Assembly: GCA_011037195.1 (NCBI GenBank)
Contig: JAAEAF010005067.1
Location: forward strand, 31,018 to 95,017
Source of the DNA: Triatoma infestans
Lineage: Eukaryota; Arthropoda; Insecta; Hemiptera; Reduviidae
Direction: 5' to 3'
Length of the DNA stretch: 64,000 nt
The translations under genes were made by a program, and so were the position numbers. The first letter of the stretch is position 1. Every line of letters begins with the position of its first letter. Of the stretch, positions 1 through 11,500 are shown piece by piece. The notes under the pieces are model-generated. The model was not told the DNA's origin and did no database searches. It worked only from the letters and a program-made list of their open reading frames with translations.

Positions 1-731
1 TGAAAATTACATATTACATTATATGTAACGGTCATAAATGAAATAAAAGCATAAGTACAATTCAATAATAATACTTTAGAGAAAAAAGTATTAATTAAAT
101 ACGCAAAATATATTAATTTATGATGCTTTATTGTTAATGAAAATAATTGTTGACTATCACTTTTATAATTGCATATATTTATCGATTTTATCTGACCGAC
201 TAATTGAGTCATACATATGGTTAAACGTTCTAATTGTAAATAGAACTGTGCCATAATTAACATTAACGAGATATCATAATATGTATAGATTATTCTACGA
301 ACGAAACTGGTTAATTTTTCAAATTTTGGATAGAAAACTGAACCAACTTTTATGCACACACAAAATGACCAAAAATATGTAAACAATTTCATTTCAAACA
401 CTTTCAATTCATTGCCAATATGTTTGTTAATTTTTTGGAAATATTTTCTATATTTCAACATGGTAAACATGAATATAGAGTTTGCCGGTAAAAGGAATAT
501 TACACGAGCGTATGCTGTCAATTCTATTGCGAAATATTCTAAACCTTGCTCTTCTTTTGAAGAACTTCTCATATATAGAAATAATATGGACGTAATTGTT
601 TCTAATAATCTAGCAAATAAACATAGGGAAAGAAACATTTTTGTTAACTCAGAATCATTATTCAAAGGTAATAGACCATAAAATCTAGAAATACTATTTA
701 AAGTGGAAAATCTATCACGAAACTGCACCAT
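1..731 (-). CDS. Gustatory-receptor-like chemoreceptor, 5' part (runs off window)
   Basis: Read on the minus strand from the ATG complementary to 729-731, the frame stays open to base 1. It begins MVQFRDRFSTLNSISRFYGL and contains several hydrophobic segments, including LLPAN...IFMFTMLKYRKY and AQFYLQLERLTICMTQLV. The FYGLLP-type N-terminus and repeated membrane segments are typical of the insect Gr/Or chemoreceptor superfamily, which forms ligand-gated channels in sensory neurons. The closest relative here is the broken copy at 6190-6790, alignable over about 500 bases. No internal stop or intron was seen in the visible part. The last transmembrane exon lies outside the window. The superfamily call is fairly firm; Gr rather than Or is inferred. 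The ligand is unknown. Confidence 0.65.
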   Translation of the reverse strand, partial: MVQFRDRFSTLNSISRFYGLLPLNNDSELTKMFLSLCLFARLLETITSILFLYMRSSSKEEQGLEYFAIELTAYARVIFLLPANSIFMFTMLKYRKYFQKINKHIGNELKVFEMKLFTYFWSFCVCIKVGSVFYPKFEKLTSFVRRIIYTYYDISLMLIMAQFYLQLERLTICMTQLVGQIKSINICNYKSDSQQLFSLTIKHHKLIYFAYLINTFFSKVLLLNCTYAFISFMTVTYNVICNF

Positions 732-1560
732 TCTTTGATTAATAGTCTTTGAGAAAACTAAAAACTGATACAAACACCTGAGGTCACCACATAGATACTA
801 TTATTGGTAGATACTATATGGCTAGAAAACAAAATAATTAGATCACGCAATGCAGATGAATAATTTAAAAAAAAAAAGAAAATGAAAATAACAAAAAAAA
901 CATTTCCTAGCCACAAGTCTGCGTGCTAATTTATATCATGTTCCACATAGAATAGTAATCATGTCACTAGCACACATATGGACAACATAACAATTATAGT
1001 AATCGGTCCTTCTGGGTGGGGTGGGGACAACAAAAACAGCGAGCTTTCAATCTTAATAAACAGAAATATAGTTTTCAAAGCACACAAAAATATTCATTAA
1101 AATGGAGCCCTCTCAAAAAATAATAATAATAATGATACACCACATTAAAACTAGACATTAGCATTTTGAAACTTTACTAGTGGCCAGGACAGTAAGGTAT
1201 ACCGGTGGATATAGTAAGATATTCTGAATTAATGATTTATCAGTACTAGATTTAATTATCCATTCCAAAGTGTTGGAGGGCGGGGGAAAGGAGGGACCGA
1301 TGTTGTGGTCGCTATTTCAAATTGTTAATAAGATGAAATAATGAAGAAAAAACTTGTCGAGCTAGACTGTAAATACTTCTTTTATTACAACCAGTTCCGG
1401 TCTTTTAAAAAAAACCCAATCATCAAGTGAAGGAAATTATTTGTTTTTCTTGGATAGAAGAAGGTAATATTAAATTTAATATTTTTAACGAATAGTTTCC
1501 AAGTATTAGGACAAAATAAGCACAAAATGAAAAACACTTACTAATCATCACATCCGACAT
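732..1560. other. AT-rich intergenic stretch, nothing recognised
   Basis: Between the first receptor and the first repeat block I see only AT-rich sequence with A-tracts near 868-900. No coding segment, RNA gene or clear repeat was found. The missing last exon of the receptor at 3233-4141 could lie here or up to 3232, but no conserved C-terminal receptor motif was recognised on the minus strand. Confidence 0.4.
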
Positions 1561-3190
1561 GAAGATTTCAGTCAAAAACGTATTTAGCGGAAGTGCGAGT
1601 TTAGCGGATGTTCTTGTTTCTAGTATATCTTATAGAGATTGGTCGAGAACTACCTTCATCGGTCCTTGTTTTTATTTTATTCAGTTTGTCGTATTTTTTT
1701 TTCGAAAATAGACCCACGATTTCAAACTTGACAAACAAACTATAAAGGCCCCTTTACTTTTTTGGTGAAACATTTTTTTTTCAAGAAAATTAAAATTTTT
1801 TGAGACTTGGGTGAGGGGTATTCTACTACCTAAATAATTATTATAGTAATACTGAAAGCGTAGTTAGAATTTTAATCTAAAGAATCAGGTAACCGGAAAT
1901 GCGGCTTAATAGAAATTGGTTTTGATTTATTCTATATGGAATTTTTCTCGAAAATGGACATAATGATTTTCTTATTGACATACAAACTGACGCATACATT
2001 TTTTTATATTTTTTTCCTTATGTTTTAAAAAAAAAATAGGGGTGCCTTTTCTCATAGGAATTTGTGTTCTTTCATTTCAAATGTTATCAGCGTTGTTGTG
2101 AAAATGTTGTCGGCATTGTATGCGGGATTATAATGAAAGTATTTCAGGAAATTCTATTGGACGTTACGTTAGGGTGACTTGAGTAGAAATTTCTAGTTTC
2201 GAAAGAAAATTTGTCACTTTTAGATTTTGCAGAAACAGAAAAGTCGTATAAATCGTTTCATACGAGAATTATGTTTTTATATTTTTATCAAACTTTTGTG
2301 TCGAATAATCTTTTTTAATTTCCCTTACTCCTTCCTAGTAGGTGATAAGAGGAAGTATTTAATGGTGTCAAATTTTCGATATGAAATTTTAACCGGAAAC
2401 ATACGTTTTGAGGTATCTTCCGTTCAAAAAAGTGGTTTTTAGAAAATTGTGTTTATGTGTGTGTATTTGAACAGCACAGAATCTAAAACGAAAACTTACA
2501 GAAAGTTCAAACTTGATATTCCATTTAAGTATCAGAAGGGATTCGTCAGTAAGTTATCTGTTAAAATTCCTCAACCGGGAATATCACCTTACTGAATGTT
2601 TTGTTTTTTTCACCACTTTTTTTTGTGAATTTCTCAAAAATAGCTTCAGCGATTTTCTTTAAACTAAGAATATCAATGACAAAATACATCAAGGGCTACA
2701 ATTTTTATTGTAATATTTCTCTGGAAAAATTCATTGAAGGCGGCTTTTGAGGAAAGTGTCGGATTATGTTTTCTAATAAAGCGCTGTTTCCTTTTATTAT
2801 ACAATTCGATCATCTAAATAATATTAAATATTAGAATTCAAAATGTTTATAAAATTCCGTTGCGTTTTTAATGAATAGTTTATCAAGTTTCTTTTGATTT
2901 TCTCCATATAAGGACCGACAGATTTCATTACACTAATCATGTATACAAAGGCCTATGACTTTAGTTGGCAGCATTTGTGCGAAAAAGATTTGGTGAAGGA
3001 AGTAGGTTTTTACTTTTCTCCACAAATGCATTGTATTAAGTTTAGATTCTGCTAGTGAAATAAAACTAAGAGAACAACATATTTAGTAAAAATTATAACT
3101 TTGAAGATATTTTGTCAATTCAATTATAATTCTCTAAAATGGAAGAAGAGAAAGTAGTGAATGTTGCACACCAGATTTTTTTGTTTTGTT
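1560..3190 (+). repeat. TIR-repeat family, one degenerate copy plus one longer copy
   Basis: The segment from about 2323 (start motif CCCTTACTCC) to about 3186 follows the same order of landmarks as the intronic copies. These are the AACAGCACAG motif, TTCAAACTTGATATTCC, a CCTCAACCGG-like box, the ATTTTCTTTAAAC box, TTCCTTTTATTATACAATTC, an AAGAGAAAG end and the CACACCAGATTTTTTT tail. A more diverged copy fills about 1570-2230. No coding capacity is visible. The family is defined here only by comparison within the window. Confidence 0.6.
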
Positions 3191-3232
3191 TTTAATAAAA
3201 AAAAATTAATAAATAAAGAAATTTAAACTAAC

Positions 3233-4141
3233 CATTTCCATAAACTGTTCACAAAAATAGCTACAGGATACAATAATTAATAACATTTGTAAAATAACAA
3301 TAACTTTGTGAATTAATAATGATATTTCATTGGCTTCATAATTACATATAATATGATATGTAAGTTCAACATTTACAGCCACAGCGTATGTACATAATAA
3401 GAACAATTGTTTACCAAACATATTATTAATATTCATGCCAATACATAAAATATGATCATGTATTTTTATATATTCATTTAACTTTATATAAGTTATTTTA
3501 TTATTATTATCAATTAATTTTATTACTAATTTTTGTAACATTTTCGTAAAACTTTCTAATAATAGAAATATATGCGATAATATAACTATAAACGATAAAT
3601 CACGATGGATATTAACACAACGAGTTAATAATGAAGTTGAATCAAATTTGCCAGCAAATAGAATACATAGGATTTTAGACTTCATCAACAATATCCAGAA
3701 GATTGTAAAAATTTTATTAGCCGTAATTTTTATATCCATATTAATACTTTTGATAATTTCTCTCCATAAATGATTATATTTAAAATATGTATAAATGTGC
3801 AAAAAATTTAGCGGTATTAATATCAGGAGTATCTCCATGTATAGGAACAATTCTTCTGTGATATCTTTGATTCCTGGGTTCTGCAAATTTTTCTCTCTTA
3901 TATTGTATAAGTACAACGGATAGAAAATCATTTCAATAAGCCTCATTAAACAGGCGAACACGATTAATGGCATTGTTAGTTTTAATTCAACATCAAATGG
4001 GTATAAACCTATTAGTTTACTAACTATATAAATAAAAGCCAGTTGCTTAAACAAAATATTACTATTGTTAGACATTGAAGAAAAATGTAAAATCATCTTG
4101 GTATTCTTCAAAGCTGACATATTTTGCACTCGCGGAAACAA
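3233..4141 (-). CDS. Gustatory-receptor-like chemoreceptor, main exon
   Basis: One long open exon of about 300 codons from an ATG at 4141; a second in-frame ATG eight codons later (MSALKNTKMIL) could be the real start. It holds KLIGLYPF near the N-terminus, about six hydrophobic segments and the Gr-like stretch NMFGKQLFLLCTYAVAV near the end. The coding reading stops just after EQFMEM at a good donor (GTTAGT on the minus strand, 3232 downwards), as expected for a Gr whose last membrane helix is on one or more short 3' exons. Those exons were not found before the next gene at 731, so the gene may have lost its end, or the 3' exons are too diverged to recognise by eye. It is only distantly similar to the other two receptor loci. 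Substrate unknown. Confidence 0.65.
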
Positions 4142-4489
4142 CTACAATCTAAACCGCTTACTGCCACAGTGTTCTTAGTGATGGCAGGCAAACGTGTCCC
4201 AACCACAGACACGGTTAATTGCATGTTTTTATCACTTCATGTTATTAGCGTTGCACTTGAACATGCACTTGAATAATATGAACATGCACTTGTTTTTTTT
4301 TGTTTTTTTTTAAATATAAATAGAAATAATTGCAATGATTATTTTTTAAAAGGTAAAGAAGAAATTGGAAAAAATTTATTGCACGAAACATATAAATTGC
4401 GAAATATTATTATAAATATAGATTTTATTTTTTTCAATTTCCTTTATTCGATAAATACTTTTATCATTTTCTTTTTTATTGATTTCCAC

Positions 4490-4880
4490 TTATAACAGCA
4501 AGACAAAACTTAATTTCAGAAATTTTTGAAACAGAGTTTTCTTTCATTCGTTGCTTTTTTTTGAAAACTTTTTGTATTACTTTCTCGAAGTAAGAAAAAT
4601 GTAACAATATTCGGTTTGATTTTTCAAAAGTGGCTCCACCGCTTTTTTTACTTCCTCTTTCTAGATTTCATATACTATGTACACTCCTAAATACCTATCA
4701 TATTTATTGTGGACATTTTTCCAGGAAAAAAATTGAAATTCTGAGGGACGTTACTGTTTCTCTAAAGAACCATTTCAGTATAACGTATGGTTCTACCACC
4801 TCCATAATACTATATATTAAGGTACTTTGATAGCATTGCTAAAATTTTAATTTTTAAAAGAATTTGCTTAATCGAAAGTG
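4490..4880 (+). repeat. TIR-repeat family, internal fragment
   Basis: Contains the family boxes TGGCTCCACCG, a TCTCTAAAG(A)ACCATTTCAGTATAA segment and the CACCTCCATAATA segment that also occur at 16750-17060, 19600-19830 and 38700-38970. Neither terminus is clear. Confidence 0.45.
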
Positions 4881-4889
4881 TAACTTTAT

Positions 4890-5470
4890 AAATAGGTTTT
4901 TGAGCTTATTTGGTATGGATCGCCGAGTCATGTCTATCGCCATGACATGTCTTCCTCTCAGAAGGAAGAGGGCAATCTAAGGAGCATATCTGAACATATC
5001 CGGGAGAAGTTAATGAGAGTAGGGGTTAGTCCCAGCCGCCCGCGTAAAAAGGTTGCTTGCCTGCCAGTTCACTCATTCTCACTAATTCAAACGCAATTCG
5101 AACAGCCATCAACGTTCAACGACCATCGTACTCATACCGTCACTCTGTTAGTCAGTTTGGGATACTGTTTTCACGTGGCTATATTCTCACTCTCAATTAT
5201 TAAAGTGTAAAATCCTTGCAGTATTTAATATTTTCATTCAATACAAACAGTGTAAATATAAGTCTAACTTAACTTAACCTAGGTTATCTCATAGCCAGAT
5301 GAGGTGGGAGTAGTTAAACAGATTGAGGTTCTGAGATTTTTCCTCCTTGAGAACACACCTACACATACACACACAAGCACAAACAAACACAAACATACAT
5401 ATACATCGGCTACTCGCTAAAAAAACAATCTTCGACCTATATTTCCGGTGAAACTCAACTTTCAAAATTC
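4890..5470. other. Unclassified non-coding stretch, possibly LTR-derived
   Basis: A GC-richer block with AAAATCCTTGCAGTATTTAAT near 5209-5229. A similar AAAGTCCTTGCAGTTTAT segment occurs near 26995-27012 and a reversed relative near 21615-21630. Together these suggest an interspersed repeat, perhaps solo LTR pieces. I could not find both ends or a target duplication, so it is left unclassified. Confidence 0.25.
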
Positions 5471-5921
5471 GACACGATTACTACAAATTCGAAAGTGGTT
5501 AGAGGAAATAAATATGGAATCTATAAGAACATTGATCCGAACATTTATGATTGGCTAGTTGGAGGAATTAACTCATGGAGAAACAATAAATTGATGAAAA
5601 TGTAATTTCGAAGAAGTGGGTGGAAATGGAAAGTCTGATAGGATTTATTGGGAACGGAAATTGGAAGGGAATTGTCAAAGATCCGCAAAAACATTACTGA
5701 AAGTTGTTTGGTGGGATAAGGGCAGAACTTGATTGGCAAAAAAAACAAATTATACGGTAAGATAAGAGAGATCTGACCAAAACCACTCACCTTTCTAACA
5801 AACTTTTCAGCAAAATGTCCTGCAGAAATTGTGACGGAAACAGCCATAATCGATGAAATAGATTTCTGTATAGCAAGTACGATATATCAAATTGTAGCAA
5901 TTGTTGGCCGTTAGAAATGAT

Positions 5922-6178
5922 CAGATGTATCTCTTAGTTGGCTGATCGGCCGGGGGATATCATAAGAAAAACACTAAAAAGTTTTTAAGTGTTTTTTATT
6001 AATGGCCCGACGTTTCGACAAACATTGTTTGTCTTCTTCAGGGGCTATCTTAGAATCGGAAAATTTGTATGCTCTATTAATTACTACATGTTCAATTATG
6101 ACTGTGGTCTATGAGTAACTTTTTAGTGTTTTTCTTATGATACCCCCTGGCCGATCAGCCAACTAAGAGATACATCTG
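5922..6178. mobile_element. Short foldback element with 62-bp inverted ends
   Basis: 5922-5983 and 6117-6178 are inverted repeats of each other with about one mismatch. The middle, about 133 bases, carries GACGTTTCGACAAACATTGT followed by TTTGTCTTCTTCAGG, the signature hairpin seen at the 3' side of Penelope-like elements elsewhere in this window. There is no coding sequence. It is best seen as a non-autonomous unit with outward-facing copies of a Penelope-type terminal region. It sits immediately beside the broken receptor. Confidence 0.7.
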
Positions 6179-6189
6179 AGCAAATACGA

Positions 6190-6790
6190 TGTCTTTTCCA
6201 TGGAAGTTACTTATCAAATTATATGTAGCAGTTACAAATGAAATAAAAGCGTAAGAACAAACTAGTAATAATATTTCAGAAAACAAAAAATTAATTAAAT
6301 TGGCAATATAGATTAATTTACTGTTTTATTATCAATGAAAACAATTTTTTACTATTTATTCTAGAATTGTCTACACTTATCGATTCTATCTGATCGACTA
6401 ATTGGGTCATACATATGGTTAAACGTTCTAATTGTAGATAGAATTGCGCCAGTATTAACATTAAACAGACATCATAATAAGTATACATTGCTCTATCACC
6501 TAAAGTAGAAAAATTGCCAAATTTTGAAAAGGAAACTACTAAAGTCTTTATAGCAACACATAATAACCAAAAACATGGAAACAATTTTACTTCCAAGACG
6601 ATCAGTTCGTCACCAATATGTTGGTTAATTTTTTTCAAATATTTTCTATATTTTAACATGGTAAACATGAATATATAGTTTGCCGGCAAGATGAATATTA
6701 CACGTAGAAAAGCCGGCAATTCTTTTGTAAACTGTTCTAAACTGTTACCTTGTATCGAACAACTTTTCTGATACAGAAACAATATGGACG
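6190..6790 (-). pseudogene. Broken Gr-like receptor, paralogue of the 1-731 gene
   Basis: Translating 6782 to 6318 gives a segment closely matching the 1-731 receptor (LPANYIFMFTMLKYRKYL, AQFYLQLERLTICMTQLVDQ). At about 6316-6322 two bases are missing relative to the paralogue, giving a stop right after IIKQ. The next frame then continues the family match to about 6195 (IYIANLIN...CSYAFISF). On the other side homology stops at 6790, exactly where the errantivirus LTR starts, so the first roughly 45 codons are absent. Frameshift plus loss of the 5' end make this a pseudogene. The missing part was not found to the right of the virus. Confidence 0.75.
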
Positions 6791-7016
6791 TATGTACAGG
6801 AACCCTGACTAGCCTTTTTAAAAAGAGTTTTATTAGAAATTACAATATACAAATAATAATAATAATAACTGAACAATTGGTTATATTTATGAAATTAGAT
6901 GTGAACTATCTGGTGGTGAGTGGAGAACTGCCTGCCTGCTGGTCGGCGGCTGTATTTATATGAAAGCAGCCTTTGCTGACTCGGCACTGGTACTTTTCCG
7001 AGAGATGTGTCATAAC
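6790..7016 (-). repeat. Errantivirus 3' LTR
   Basis: Matches 13660-13884 with about ten differences. On the minus strand it starts GTTATGACAC and ends near GTACATAC, a slightly altered form of the expected CATAAC end. It borders the receptor pseudogene. Confidence 0.85.
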
Positions 7017-7029
7017 TCCTCCCTCCTTA
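7017..7029 (-). other. Polypurine tract of the errantivirus
   Basis: On the minus strand the bases just before the 3' LTR read AAGGAGGGAGGA, a purine run placed where plus-strand DNA synthesis is primed in LTR retroelements. The env stop is adjacent. Confidence 0.75.
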
Positions 7030-8595
7030 AGTTTGGAGCTCCTGCGACAACTGGCATGGAAGTCCAGGGTAGATTTGTAGTGGTGTAGGTCTTAGCTGGT
7101 CTCCTTCTGTCGATCCTGGTTTAGCCTTCTTTCTGAGGACATAGAAAACATACAGGAGGTGAGACAGTAGTAGGAGTACTGGGAGGATGATAAGGTAATA
7201 GAGGTGTGTCGTGCCACTGGGTACGTCCTCTAACAGCTCCAGTGGTTCCATCTGTAAATTGATCCTGTGGAGGTCTTCGAAGGATAGATTTCTGTTGGTG
7301 TGTGAGAATACTTGTGCAGTAGTTAATATACCCTTGGAGTCCTTGTATATGTGGATGGCTCTGCTGTCTAGTATGGTCTCGTCTTTGGTCAGCTTTATGA
7401 GGCTAGTGTTAGTGAGGAACCTGGTGTTGTTGCGGTTGCCTTTGTTCACTACTATTCTCTTAGTTTTGAAAGTTAGGTAGTAGTCAATAAAAGGGATGTA
7501 TTTGATGAAGGGTGCACTTGAGGTATATACTGTCTTGCATGCTACTAGGTCAATGTTGGTGATGATCTGACGAATGCAGTCGTTTTGGATGCTGGTCTTG
7601 TTGTGGCAGTACATAGCGCTGTTGATTTCTTCACAGGTAGCTGTAAATAACTCATCTTGGTTTTTTAGGATTAAAGGAGGGTGGACATGAATTGTCAGGA
7701 TGTGATTGTCCCTTTCTATAGGGTAGGACAGAAGGAAATACGTTTCAAGAGGAGAGGTTTTTAGTGGAACGTTGATAAAGTAGAAGATGTTCCATTTCTT
7801 TATCGAGCAGTGTACCTTGCTCAATTGCCAGAGTGCTTCTATGTCCGGGGTTAGGAATGTTACGTTATGAGAGTCTTGCAGTGACTCGAGATCTCTGAGA
7901 AGAAAGATGCTGGAATGTATTGTGTTGAGTTTGCAGAATTCCAGAGAGTTTTCCATGTCGTCAATTTTGTTGGCGATAAGGACCAGGTTGAAGAAGATAG
8001 AATTAAATTGTTGGTTTAGTTCAATTTGGTCTACTATAGGGCTGGAGAAGAAGGTGGTCAGTTTCTCGTTGTTGTTGCGTATAATCTGAATGTCGTGGTT
8101 AAATTCGTCAATTATTTTTTTATTTATTGCCATCTGATTTTTTAGGTTGTCTTGGAGGTGGAAACTGTTACTCTCGATTGTGTTTATAATTTTGTCGTAC
8201 CTTTCTTTGTCGTCACTGTCCATGTTTCCGGTTAGCCAGGATATGGCTTTACCTAGGCCGTTAATGAGTCCACGTTTAGGTCTGGATTTGTTGAGAATTA
8301 AATGATCTAACTTATTTCGTAAGTAGTAATAGTATTTAAAGAGCGACTTTATCTGGTTTGTTTTGTTGAGATAATGTGTAGTGCTGATCACGTTAAGAGT
8401 CTTATCTAATTCTACGTCAAGTAATTGTACGTCAGCAATATGAATGAAAGTGTAATATCTGTCTATTACGTAAGCTGGATTAAGTGCGATGGGTAGAACT
8501 CCAGGGCCCCGCATGAGGCTCGTTATCTGGAGGCCGTTGGCTGCATTCCCCGCCGTCAGCAGTATCGTTATCGGCAGTAGGAATGTGTGAGTCAT
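7027..8595 (-). CDS. env: Errantivirus envelope glycoprotein (env)
   Basis: Open frame of 522 codons. It has a hydrophobic N-terminal signal-like segment (residues about 2-20), and a furin-like basic site RPKR near residue 105 followed by the GLINGLG stretch typical of the baculovirus-F-like Env of errantiviruses. Further on are several cysteines, a hydrophobic anchor near residues 465-490 and a short basic tail. In the family Env is a class I fusion protein that can let gypsy-type elements pass between cells. The 5' end overlaps the 3' end of pol by about 115 bases in another frame, so Env is presumably made from a spliced RNA. No stop or frameshift was seen. Whether it is expressed is unknown. 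Confidence 0.88.
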   Translation of the reverse strand: MTHTFLLPITILLTAGNAANGLQITSLMRGPGVLPIALNPAYVIDRYYTFIHIADVQLLDVELDKTLNVISTTHYLNKTNQIKSLFKYYYYLRNKLDHLILNKSRPKRGLINGLGKAISWLTGNMDSDDKERYDKIINTIESNSFHLQDNLKNQMAINKKIIDEFNHDIQIIRNNNEKLTTFFSSPIVDQIELNQQFNSIFFNLVLIANKIDDMENSLEFCKLNTIHSSIFLLRDLESLQDSHNVTFLTPDIEALWQLSKVHCSIKKWNIFYFINVPLKTSPLETYFLLSYPIERDNHILTIHVHPPLILKNQDELFTATCEEINSAMYCHNKTSIQNDCIRQIITNIDLVACKTVYTSSAPFIKYIPFIDYYLTFKTKRIVVNKGNRNNTRFLTNTSLIKLTKDETILDSRAIHIYKDSKGILTTAQVFSHTNRNLSFEDLHRINLQMEPLELLEDVPSGTTHLYYLIILPVLLLLSHLLYVFYVLRKKAKPGSTEGDQLRPTPLQIYPGLPCQLSQELQT

Positions 8596-11500
8596 TGTTT
8601 TTGTCTGCGTCTGTAACAGAGATAATTTGTTGTGTGAACTTCCGTGGTCTTTTTAGTAGATTGGGGTGCACTTTAAAAGATTTCCTTTGTACTGTAGCTA
8701 ATTTAGTTTCCCTAGAATAGTTTCCTCTTTTGAATTTGGGTTTAGCTTTTCCGTATTGCTTATCCCTAATATATATTTCTCCCTCCGGTATTTCGATTTT
8801 TTCCCTAGTTTTGTTTAGTTTGTTTGTACGGGTTTCTTTTTCTTTATCAATTTTTTCTTTTATTACGCGAGCTATTAACTCCTTGTCGTCATGATATTCT
8901 TTGACTCGTTGTTCTAGAATTAGGTCTTCTGCGTATGTATTGGGCTGTATCCCGAAAGTAATTTCATTAGGTGTCATAGTCAAGTTAGAGTTTATAGAGT
9001 TGTTGTATGCTATTAAAGCTAGTCTTAGAGTTTTGTATATGGGGCAATTCTTTTGTCGGTTTACTATGTTCATAATTTCTATGAGGGTCGAGTGTGCTCG
9101 GTTTATCAGTCCGTTGGAGTCTGAGTGGTTAGGGGTCGTGAAGTGTGTTTCTATGTTATTGTATTTTAAGAAATTCTCTACCAGTCCATTTTTAAATTCC
9201 GTACCATTGTCAAATTGAATCGTTTTGGGGCACGGGAATATGCTGAGGTAGTTTTCTAGTGAATTGACAATTTCATTTGCGGATGCCGTTTTGATTAGAT
9301 AACCATACAGTTTTCTTGAAAAACAGTCTATCATAGTGAAAATTTGCTTTCCGTCGTAGTGTAGTATGTCTCCCTGGAGTTTTTCGAATGGTTTAGAGGG
9401 TGTAGGTGTAAGTTCGTAAACTTGTCTAATTGGTTTGCGTTCGTATTTGACTTCCTTGCACAGGGAACAATTGTTAATTACTTTTGTTATTAACTCTAAC
9501 ATCTTGGGCCAGTAGTATCGCTGCGATAAGTTGTTGTAAACCTCATGAATACCTCTATGTGCGGTCTTGCCTACATGTCGGTTTAGGATTATTTCCTCCT
9601 GCTCTGAGGTGTCAGTTACGTCGAGTCTTTTGGTGTAGTACCGCTTGAGTTTGACCGTAAAAAACTTTTCTTTTACTATGTCTGTCAGGTGGGCAAAGAT
9701 TTGGTCGTAGATTTGTTCGTCAATTGAGTTTTCGATTGGGGGTGAACATAGGACGCCGTATGTGTGGTTAGGTTGGAAGTACTCTAGGCAGTATTCTTCA
9801 ATGTCGTTAGAGTAAGGGTACCTCGTGTACCAGTTATATCTAGTTTTGTTGAAGGGTCTGTCTATTGGGATTTTCGTCTCCGGGTTACCGCGGGTCAGGA
9901 CAATTTGAAATTTTTCTACGTTAATACAACGGGCCTTGTCGTCTACTATTTTAATTTGGCTGTTAGAGGAGTCTTGAGAGTGCTGCGTTTGCAAACTCTC
10001 ATTGTCGTCTTCGTCAGTAATGTTTAGAACTAGTGCTAGGTCTTCTAGGATTTCGTCACTGGTTTCAGGTGAAGGGGCAGAAAGGAATTCGTTTAGGATT
10101 TCTTCTGGATCTGGAGAAGAGGTTTCTACGGCGTTTAGGTGTTGTTCCTCTGGTGGGTTTCGCGATAGTGCGTCTGCTACTACGTTAGTCTTTCCTTGGA
10201 CGTACTTAACGTCAAAGTCGAAGTCGGCTAGTTGTAATTTCCAGCGGATAAGTTTAGAGTTGGGTTCTTTTAGATTATGTAGCCACTGTAGAGGTTTGTG
10301 GTCCGTCTGTATGATAAATTTACGTCCGTATATGTAAGGTCTGAAATGTTTGCACGCCCAAACGATAGCTAATAATTCCTTCTCTATTGTAGAGTAATTC
10401 TCTTCTTGTCTGTTTAATGTGCGGGAGGCAAAGGATATGGGGAGGTCTTTTCCGTCAATGTTTTGGGATAGGACTGCTCCTATAGCATAATTGGAGGCGT
10501 CTGTTGTAAGGAGAAAAGGCTTTTCGAAGTCCGGTAGTCGTAAGATAGGGCTGTTCTGTAGAAGGGATTTGAGGGTTTCAAAAGCTTTTTTGTAGTCGTC
10601 GTCAATCACTAAGGTTCTGTTTTTCCTGAGTGCGAGAGTCAGTGGTCTAGCTATTTTAGCGTAATTTTTTATCATCTTACGGTAGTAGCCAGTTAGTCCT
10701 AAAAACTGTTTGATTTGTTTTTCTGTTTTAGGGAGAGGGAATTTTGCGATGGCTTCTAATTTTGCCGGGTTTGGTTGTATTCCTTTGTCTGATATAATGT
10801 GTCCTAGGAAGAGTAGTTCTCTATTGCAGAACTCAGTTTTGTCCAGCTGTATCTTTAAGTTATGTTGTTTTAGTTTCTCAAAAACCGTCTTAAGGTGTTT
10901 TACGTGTTCGTCCAGATTGTCGGAGAAGATTATAATGTCGTCCATGTACACCAGTACGTTAGGGATCCTAGAAAAAATGGAATTCATGGCCCTCTGGAAA
11001 GTGGGGGGTGCATTCTTAAGTCCGAAGGGTAGGCGTAAGAACTCGTAATGTCCGTCTTCTGTAGAGAACGCTGTCTTGGGGATTGATTCGGGGTCCATTT
11101 CAATCTGATGGAATCCCGAAGCTAAGTCAATGGCTGAAAAGTAAGTCGCGCGTCCTATTTTGCCGAATAAGTCCTCAATGTTAGGAAGGGGGAATTTGTC
11201 TTCGATTGTCTTGTTGTTGAGTTTGCGGTAGTCTATGACCATTCTTATTTTCTTTTTTCCGGAGGCGTCTGGTTTCTTTGGTACTACCCAAATTGGGCTG
11301 TTGTAGGGGGAGTTCGAGTGCTGTATAATTTTGTTCTCTAGTAGTTTGTCAATTTCGACTTGTACGTCTTTCCGGTAGACTTCCGGGTATCTATAATTTC
11401 GGGTGTATACCGGGTTGTCGTCGGTGGTTCGTATTTTGTGTTTTAAGAGATTGGTAGAACTTAGGCGATCATTTTCCCTTTTTATTATTTGGGGATATTC

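Noticed and set aside
352..681. Plus-strand open frame of 109 codons
   Set aside because: It is antisense to the receptor exon at 1-731, whose minus-strand reading has a clear paralogue and membrane segments.
10002..11048. Plus-strand open frames of about 110 codons each
   Set aside because: Shadows of the errantivirus pol frame; no recognisable protein and skewed composition.
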